Shown here piece after piece: positions 58,558 through 64,000 of a DNA stretch of 64,000 bases. The notes under the pieces were generated by a model that saw only the letters and a program-made list of their open reading frames with translations, was not told where the DNA came from and searched no databases. The DNA lies in NCBI RefSeq assembly GCF_014836885.1, contig NZ_JACSPY010000004.1, forward strand, positions 62,001 through 126,000. Reading direction: 5' to 3'. Numbering within the stretch: the first letter of the stretch is position 1; the number at the start of each line of letters is the position of its first letter. Position numbers and translations under genes: made by a program. Origin of the DNA: Brevibacterium gallinarum (GTDB lineage: Bacteria > Actinomycetota > Actinomycetes > Actinomycetales > Brevibacteriaceae).

Positions 58558-59514
58558 TCACTGACCCTTGATCTTGTCGCGCGCCGGGACGTACTCCCAG
58601 TGCCACGGCTCGTACTTCGAGGTCTTCGCCCAGGCGGGGTTCTCCCAGCCGTATTCCTTGCCATGCTTGACGAGCCAGTTGTACTGCTCGCCCGAGGCGC
58701 TGGCGGCACCGCCGCCGAAGTCGAGGGCCACACCCCATCCGTGCATCGAGGTGCCGGGGCGGGCGGCCAGGCCGGGCTTGCGGCCGGCGACCGAGACCTG
58801 GGATTCGAGTGTGCGGTACGAGTCGGTGATGGCCATGTCCTTGCCGGTCTCGGCCTTGAACGCGGCGTTCATCTCAGCGAAGGCGACAGCGGCGTCGGCG
58901 CGCAGCTTGTGCTTGCCGATGCCGACATCGCACAGGTAGTCATCGGGGACCTGGCCGTTGCTGTAGTCACCGGCGGGTGCTTCTCCGGAGCATCCGGGCA
59001 GCACGGTGCGGGTGACGGAGCGCGAGGCGGCCTCGGCGTCGCGGTCCTTCTTGGCGCTCGGCACGCCGCCGGCGTAGTTCTGGGTGCCGGACTCGTTGCC
59101 GGCGGAGGTGACGTTCGTCTGCACCGATTCGGCTCCGACGACGTTCGTGGCGGCGGCGTCGAGGGTGCTGCCGGCTGCGACCTGGTCCTGCGTGGAGGTG
59201 TTGCCGATGAGCAACATGGCGGCGATCGCGCTGCCGGCGACGGAGACCGAGGCCATGGCCGAGACGGTTGCCAGGCGGCGGCGCTTGTAGGTGCGCACGA
59301 GCGAGCCATCGGATCCGCGGTAGGACACGGCGCCGGCTCCGACCTTGCGCGTGCGGGAGGCAGGCGAGGCCACGGCGCTGTCGGTGGTGCTGGTGGTGCG
59401 GTTCCGGTGGGTGCCTGGGATGCGGAAGGGTGCACGTCGTGTGCGGTTCGCGTTCTCCTGCTCCCGGCGTTCGCGGCGAGTCATGGCGACCGATTGTGTC
59501 GGCTCCTGTGCCAC
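58558..59514 (-). CDS. VanY-like D-alanyl-D-alanine carboxypeptidase (M15B), membrane-anchored
   Basis: A 318-residue wall enzyme. A basic cytoplasmic tail of about 80 residues, one membrane helix (about 83-103, VSAMASVSVAGSAIAAMLLIG), a Ser/Thr/Asn-rich linker and the M15B domain. Zinc motif SMHGWGVALDF (H and D ligands) and EPWHWEY (catalytic Glu and His). It removes the terminal D-Ala from peptidoglycan stem peptides on the outside of the cell. ATG at 59514 has a -10/-35 promoter 90-125 bases upstream. Monocistronic. Confidence 0.93.
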   Translation of the reverse strand: MAQEPTQSVAMTRRERREQENANRTRRAPFRIPGTHRNRTTSTTDSAVASPASRTRKVGAGAVSYRGSDGSLVRTYKRRRLATVSAMASVSVAGSAIAAMLLIGNTSTQDQVAAGSTLDAAATNVVGAESVQTNVTSAGNESGTQNYAGGVPSAKKDRDAEAASRSVTRTVLPGCSGEAPAGDYSNGQVPDDYLCDVGIGKHKLRADAAVAFAEMNAAFKAETGKDMAITDSYRTLESQVSVAGRKPGLAARPGTSMHGWGVALDFGGGAASASGEQYNWLVKHGKEYGWENPAWAKTSKYEPWHWEYVPARDKIKGQ

Positions 59515-59612
59515 TACTCATCTCCCAACTGTCTCTACTGCAAAGTCTGTCGTGGTGCTGTCGCACCGGTGCCGCAGCCGTTGTGTCACGGCGATCGGCC
59601 ACATGTCACAGC

Positions 59613-59641
59613 ACTATAACGACAATGTTACGAGTTGTCAT
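59613..59641 (-). promoter_or_regulatory. Promoter of the VanY-like gene
   Basis: On the minus strand ATGACA (59636-59641), a 17-base spacer, TATAGT (59613-59618). Start site near 59606, leader about 92 bases. TAAC-N6-GTTA (59617-59630) forms a small inverted repeat in the promoter. The best consensus-like promoter in the window. Confidence 0.7.
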
Positions 59642-59884
59642 ATCGCTCGCCATCCGCACGTCATCAGCGCGGGGGATCCGCGCGATAGCAGCGCTCATGC
59701 GCACATACGGTCTCATATCAGGCGCATGTGCGTCGGAAATTCTTTCGTCGGCGCATCGCCACGCGTGTCGCTATGTAACAGAACTGTTGTGTTGTCCGTC
59801 ATCTCGGCCACGCTCGGGCCATACGTCCGCGATCGGCGCCTCCACCGTTATATCACTGCGATTCCGGCGCAGGCGCCGCTGGGC
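59642..59884. other. Intergenic region between the VanY-like and CNNM genes
   Basis: With 59515-59641 this makes a 370-base gap. It has more A+T than its surroundings. A 12-bp AACAG-AA-CTGTT palindrome lies about 59777-59788 and a short GC hairpin at 59865-59878 may end the CNNM gene. No reading frame or RNA gene can be supported. Confidence 0.5.
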
Positions 59885-60946
59885 TCAGTCGGTCCTGCGC
59901 GCCCGCGGTGCGCGCTGCATGACATCGTGCACCTCGCCGACGAGTTCCTCGATGACGTCTTCGAGGAACAGGATGCCGACGGTGCGGTGGTTCTCATCGA
60001 GCACCCGGCCGACGTGGTGTCCTGCCTGCTGCATCGAATCGAGGGAGTCCTCGATCTCGTCGGCCCCACGCAGCGTCACCAGTGAGCGGAAGCGCTTGTC
60101 GGGGATCTCGGAGGCGTAGTCGTCCTCCGTGTCGGCGTAGAGCACATCCTTGACGTGGATGTAGCCGCTGGACTCCCCGTTGCTGTCGAGGATGATGTAG
60201 CGCGAGAAGCCGGTGCGGGCGACCAGCTGCTCGATATGCGCAGGCGTGACTTCCTCGGCCACGGTGACGACCCGGTCCATCGGCACCATGACGTCGCCGA
60301 TGGTCTTGTCGGAGAACTCCAGGGCGCCCTTGAGCAGCCCGGTGTCATCGCTCAGCAGTCCTTCGCGCTGGGACTCGGCGACGATCGACTGCACTTCCTC
60401 GATTGTGTAGGCGGCGTTGACGTCGTCGCGCGGTTCGATCCCCATGAGCTTGAGGATCCGGTTGGCGAACGCGTTCATCGGGCGGATGACGAAGCCGAAG
60501 ATGCGGGCCAGCACCACCAGCGGTGGGGCGAGCAGCATGGCCGCCTGCTGGGAGACGGCGAGCGCGATGTTCTTCGGGATCATCTCGCCGACGACGACGT
60601 GCAGGTACGTCACCACCGACAGCGCGATGATGAAGGCGATGAGCCCGGACAGCGCCTCGGGCACGCCGAGGAAGCTCATCGGGCCGACGAGCAGGTGGTG
60701 GATCGCAGGTTCTGCGACGTTGCCCAGCAGCAGCGAGCACACGGTGATGCCCAGCTGGCAGATCGCGAGCATGAGTGAGACGTGCTCCATGGCGAACAGC
60801 GTGGTCTTCGCTGCCTTGGATCCCTCTTCGGCCTTCGGCTCGATCTGCGAGCGCTTGGCCGAGACGATGCCGAACTCTGCGGCCACGAAGAAGGCGTTGC
60901 CCAGCAGCAGGACGACGAGCCACACGAGGCCCAGCCAATCGCTCAT
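59885..60946 (-). CDS. CNNM/HlyC-CorC family membrane protein, short form
   Basis: A 353-residue CNNM-type transporter-like protein. Four-helix DUF21 membrane domain (residues about 1-170, with NAFFVAAEFGIVSAKRS, LLLGNVAEPAI and VVGEMIPKNIAL), then a CBS-pair (MVPMDRVVTVAEEVTP, HVKDVLYAD, LEDVIEELVGEV). The CorC-type C-terminal domain is absent. Family members act in Mg2+/Co2+ homeostasis or are exporters. The start at 60946 overlaps the stop of the upstream CNNM gene (ATGA), so the two form a pair. Confidence 0.9.
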   Translation of the reverse strand: MSDWLGLVWLVVLLLGNAFFVAAEFGIVSAKRSQIEPKAEEGSKAAKTTLFAMEHVSLMLAICQLGITVCSLLLGNVAEPAIHHLLVGPMSFLGVPEALSGLIAFIIALSVVTYLHVVVGEMIPKNIALAVSQQAAMLLAPPLVVLARIFGFVIRPMNAFANRILKLMGIEPRDDVNAAYTIEEVQSIVAESQREGLLSDDTGLLKGALEFSDKTIGDVMVPMDRVVTVAEEVTPAHIEQLVARTGFSRYIILDSNGESSGYIHVKDVLYADTEDDYASEIPDKRFRSLVTLRGADEIEDSLDSMQQAGHHVGRVLDENHRTVGILFLEDVIEELVGEVHDVMQRAPRARRTD

Positions 60947-62298
60947 GACTGACCTCCTGCGCTCGAGTCTCCGACCGGCCAGGAGCTCTCATCCCACTCG
61001 ACGGTGGTGTAGTCCGGGCGCAGCCGCAGGCGTTCGATGCGCCGGCCGTGCAGGCGCTCGACGGTGAGGGTGGCGTCTTCGATGCGGACGGTGTCGCCGA
61101 CGTCGGGGATCCGGCCGAGCTCCATGAGCACGAAGCCTGCCACCGTTTCGTAGTCGGGGTCTTCGGGGATCTCGACGCCGATGATGCCGGCGACCTCGTC
61201 GGGGCGCAGCCGGCCGGGGATGATCCACGAGCCGTCGCGGGCCGGCCGGACGGTCACCGAGAGCCGGTCGTGTTCGTCGACGACCTCGCCGACGAGTTCC
61301 TCGACGACGTCTTCCAAGGTCACGACACCAGCGGTGCCGCCGTATTCGTCGACGACGACGGCCATCTGGGTGCCGCGCGAGCGCAGCTCCATGAGCAGCG
61401 GGTCGAGGGCGAGGGTCTCGGGGAACTCGGCGACCTCGGTCATGAGGCCGGCGGCGTAGGCATCGGCGCGGTTGGCCAGCGGTACGGCCACGGCCTGCTT
61501 GATGTGCACAACCCCTTCGATCTCGTCGCGGGACTCGCCGGTGACGGGGAACCGGGAGAACCCGGTCGAGCGGGCGAGTTCGACGATCTCAGCAGCCGTC
61601 GTCTCGCGTTTGACGGTGACCATCCGGGTGCGCGGGGTCATGACGTCTTCGGCGGTGCGTTCGGAGAAGCTGAGCGTGCGGGTGAGCAGATCGGCGGTCT
61701 GCTCATTCATCGTGCCCTCCTGGGCCGAGTGCCGCACGAGTGCCGTGAGCTCATCGGCCGAGCGGCCGGCGGAGCCCTCCTCCTGCGGTTCGATGCCCAT
61801 CGCCAGCAGCGCCTTGTTCGCCGTGCCGTTGAGGACTGCGATGATCGGGCGGAAGGCGATGGAGAAGAAGTACTGCAGCGGCACGAAGATCTTGCCGGTC
61901 TTGAGCGGCGAAGAGATCGCCATGTTCTTCGGCACGAGCTCACCGACGACCATCGACAGCAGGGTCGAGATGAGCAGCGCGATCGTCAGGGAGACACTGC
62001 CGGAGGCGCCCTCGGGCAGCCCGAGGGCATGCAGGGGCCCGCGCAGCAGCGCACCGAGCGATGGCTCCATGAGATAACCGGTCAGCAGCGTTGTGATCGT
62101 GATGCCGACCTGGGCTGCAGACAGCTGTGTCGAGAGATGTGTGATGCCCTTGCGCAGGTATTTCGATCCCGGTTCGCCGCGGGCGACGGCCTCGTCGACG
62201 GTGTGCTTGTCAAGGGTGAGGAGGGAGAACTCGGCTGCGACGAACACGCCGGTGCCGAGGATGAGCAGCAGGGCGAGGGCGAGGAGGAGCCATTCCAT
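60943..62298 (-). CDS. CNNM/HlyC-CorC family membrane protein, full-length
   Basis: A 451-residue protein with the DUF21 membrane domain (GTGVFVAAEFSLLTLDKHTVDEA, LLTGYLMEPSL, VVGELVPKNMAI), a CBS pair (MTPRTRMVTVKRETT, HIKQAVAVP, LEDVVEELVGEVVDE) and the C-terminal CorC_HlyC domain (RPARDGSWIIPGRLRPDEVAGIIG). Probably pairs with the downstream short form. The ATG at 62298 has AGGGGA about 9 bases upstream and overlaps the TGA of a 53-codon reading frame. Confidence 0.92.
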   Translation of the reverse strand: MEWLLLALALLLILGTGVFVAAEFSLLTLDKHTVDEAVARGEPGSKYLRKGITHLSTQLSAAQVGITITTLLTGYLMEPSLGALLRGPLHALGLPEGASGSVSLTIALLISTLLSMVVGELVPKNMAISSPLKTGKIFVPLQYFFSIAFRPIIAVLNGTANKALLAMGIEPQEEGSAGRSADELTALVRHSAQEGTMNEQTADLLTRTLSFSERTAEDVMTPRTRMVTVKRETTAAEIVELARSTGFSRFPVTGESRDEIEGVVHIKQAVAVPLANRADAYAAGLMTEVAEFPETLALDPLLMELRSRGTQMAVVVDEYGGTAGVVTLEDVVEELVGEVVDEHDRLSVTVRPARDGSWIIPGRLRPDEVAGIIGVEIPEDPDYETVAGFVLMELGRIPDVGDTVRIEDATLTVERLHGRRIERLRLRPDYTTVEWDESSWPVGDSSAGGQS

Positions 62299-62459
62299 CA
62301 GCGGCTGTCCCCTGCCGCCAGGTGACCGTGATCGGCGCGCACGCGCCGGGTGGAGCTTCGCATCAGCAGGGCCGCGTCGCGCGCGGCGGGGCTGATGCCG
62401 GGTATTCGGGGTTTATCGGGGCTGCCGGCTTCACGCCGGCTGGGACTGTCACTGGTCAT
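62298..62459 (-). CDS. Possible 53-residue protein upstream of the CNNM pair
   Basis: An ATG at 62459 opens 53 codons ending TGA at 62298-62300, with the TGA overlapping the CNNM/CorC start (TGATG). Its product is basic and polar (MTSDSPSRREAGSPDKPR start, then AARDAALLMRSSTRRVRAD). No domain, signal peptide or ribosome site is clear. Its role may be translational coupling, or it may be chance in G+C-rich DNA. Confidence 0.25.
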   Translation of the reverse strand: MTSDSPSRREAGSPDKPRIPGISPAARDAALLMRSSTRRVRADHGHLAAGDSR

Positions 62460-62475
62460 GCGAGAAGCTTACCGT

Positions 62476-62519
62476 GCCCGAGGCGGTGGTCGCCATGTGC
62501 GGCGGCCACCGCCTCGGGC
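62476..62519 (-). terminator. Strong terminator after guaB1
   Basis: A 19-bp stem with one G-T pair (62476-62494 with 62501-62519) and 6-base loop, 31 bases past the guaB1 stop on the minus strand. Confidence 0.85.
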
Positions 62520-62549
62520 CCGGGGCGAGGATCTCAGATGGCAGCCTGT

Positions 62550-64000
<1,451 letters not shown>

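Noticed and set aside
59268..60119. Frames across the VanY-CNNM gap
   Set aside because: Arg/Ser-rich translation of the VanY and CNNM ends; no coding evidence in the gap.

Overview
The window comes from a G+C-rich actinobacterium (Actinomycetota), most likely an order Micrococcales organism of Brevibacterium type. The genus is an inference; the phylum is well supported. Evidence for the phylum: two clpP genes downstream of tig and next to clpX and valS, NucS/EndoMS instead of MutS/MutL-type repair, a mycothiol-type DsbA protein, a GuaB1-type IMPDH relative, MurA with Asp in place of the catalytic Cys, and the long collinear block argS-lysA-hom-thrC-thrB-rho-prfA-prmC-tsaC-wecA-atpIBEFHAGDC-DUF2550-murA known from mycobacteria and relatives. 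GTG starts are frequent, genes often overlap by 1 or 4 bases, and no CRISPR array, insertion sequence, prophage or plasmid function was seen.

Layout. 1-10.1 kb: 3' part of valS, an AIM24-family gene, a small ArsR/SRPBCC operon with a perfect palindromic operator, and the proteostasis block tig, clpP1, clpP2, clpX (minus strand), then an LLM-class flavin oxidoreductase. 10.2-16.7 kb: two exported surface enzymes (a PGRP-type amidase with LGFP repeats, and a Tat-exported PhoD phosphatase ending in an LPMTGG sorting signal), tRNA-Pro, tRNA-Gly, a CPBP-like membrane protein and rpiB. 16.7-26 kb: a mycothiol-type DsbA protein, aminopeptidase N, MscS, truncated haemoglobin GlbO, two hotdog thioesterases and EttA. 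26-35.6 kb: a lipoprotein, a second-type SSB, an overlapping pair of dynamin-like GTPases, tRNA-Arg(TCT), a thiamine-binding-type protein, a thiolase, a long DivIVA-like coiled-coil protein and NucS. 35.6-58.2 kb: the minus-strand superoperon of murein, ATP synthase, polyprenyl-phosphate sugar transfer, translation termination, Rho and aspartate-family amino-acid genes. 58.3-64 kb: tRNA-Arg(CCG), a VanY-like carboxypeptidase, two overlapping CNNM/CorC membrane proteins, and guaB1, which runs off the right edge.

How the genes work together. Most of the window is housekeeping. Protein quality control (trigger factor, ClpXP1P2), respiration-linked ATP synthesis, cell-wall precursor and wall-remodelling enzymes (MurA, WecA, VanY, amidase, DivIVA-like protein), threonine/lysine synthesis, translation (ValS, ArgS, RF1, PrmC, TsaC, EttA, four tRNAs) and genome maintenance (NucS, SSB) dominate. 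Strong G+C-rich hairpins close most transcription units, and several genes appear to be transcribed without a leader.

I found no clearly novel multi-gene system. The items most worth a second look are the dynamin-like GTPase pair, the sortase-anchored PhoD, the ArsR/SRPBCC operator, the repeat-bearing acidic tail on TsaC, the RGD/N-rich insert in Rho, the DsbA protein lacking its second active-site Cys, the inverted repeat at the argS promoter, and a 53-codon reading frame that overlaps the start of the CNNM/CorC gene.
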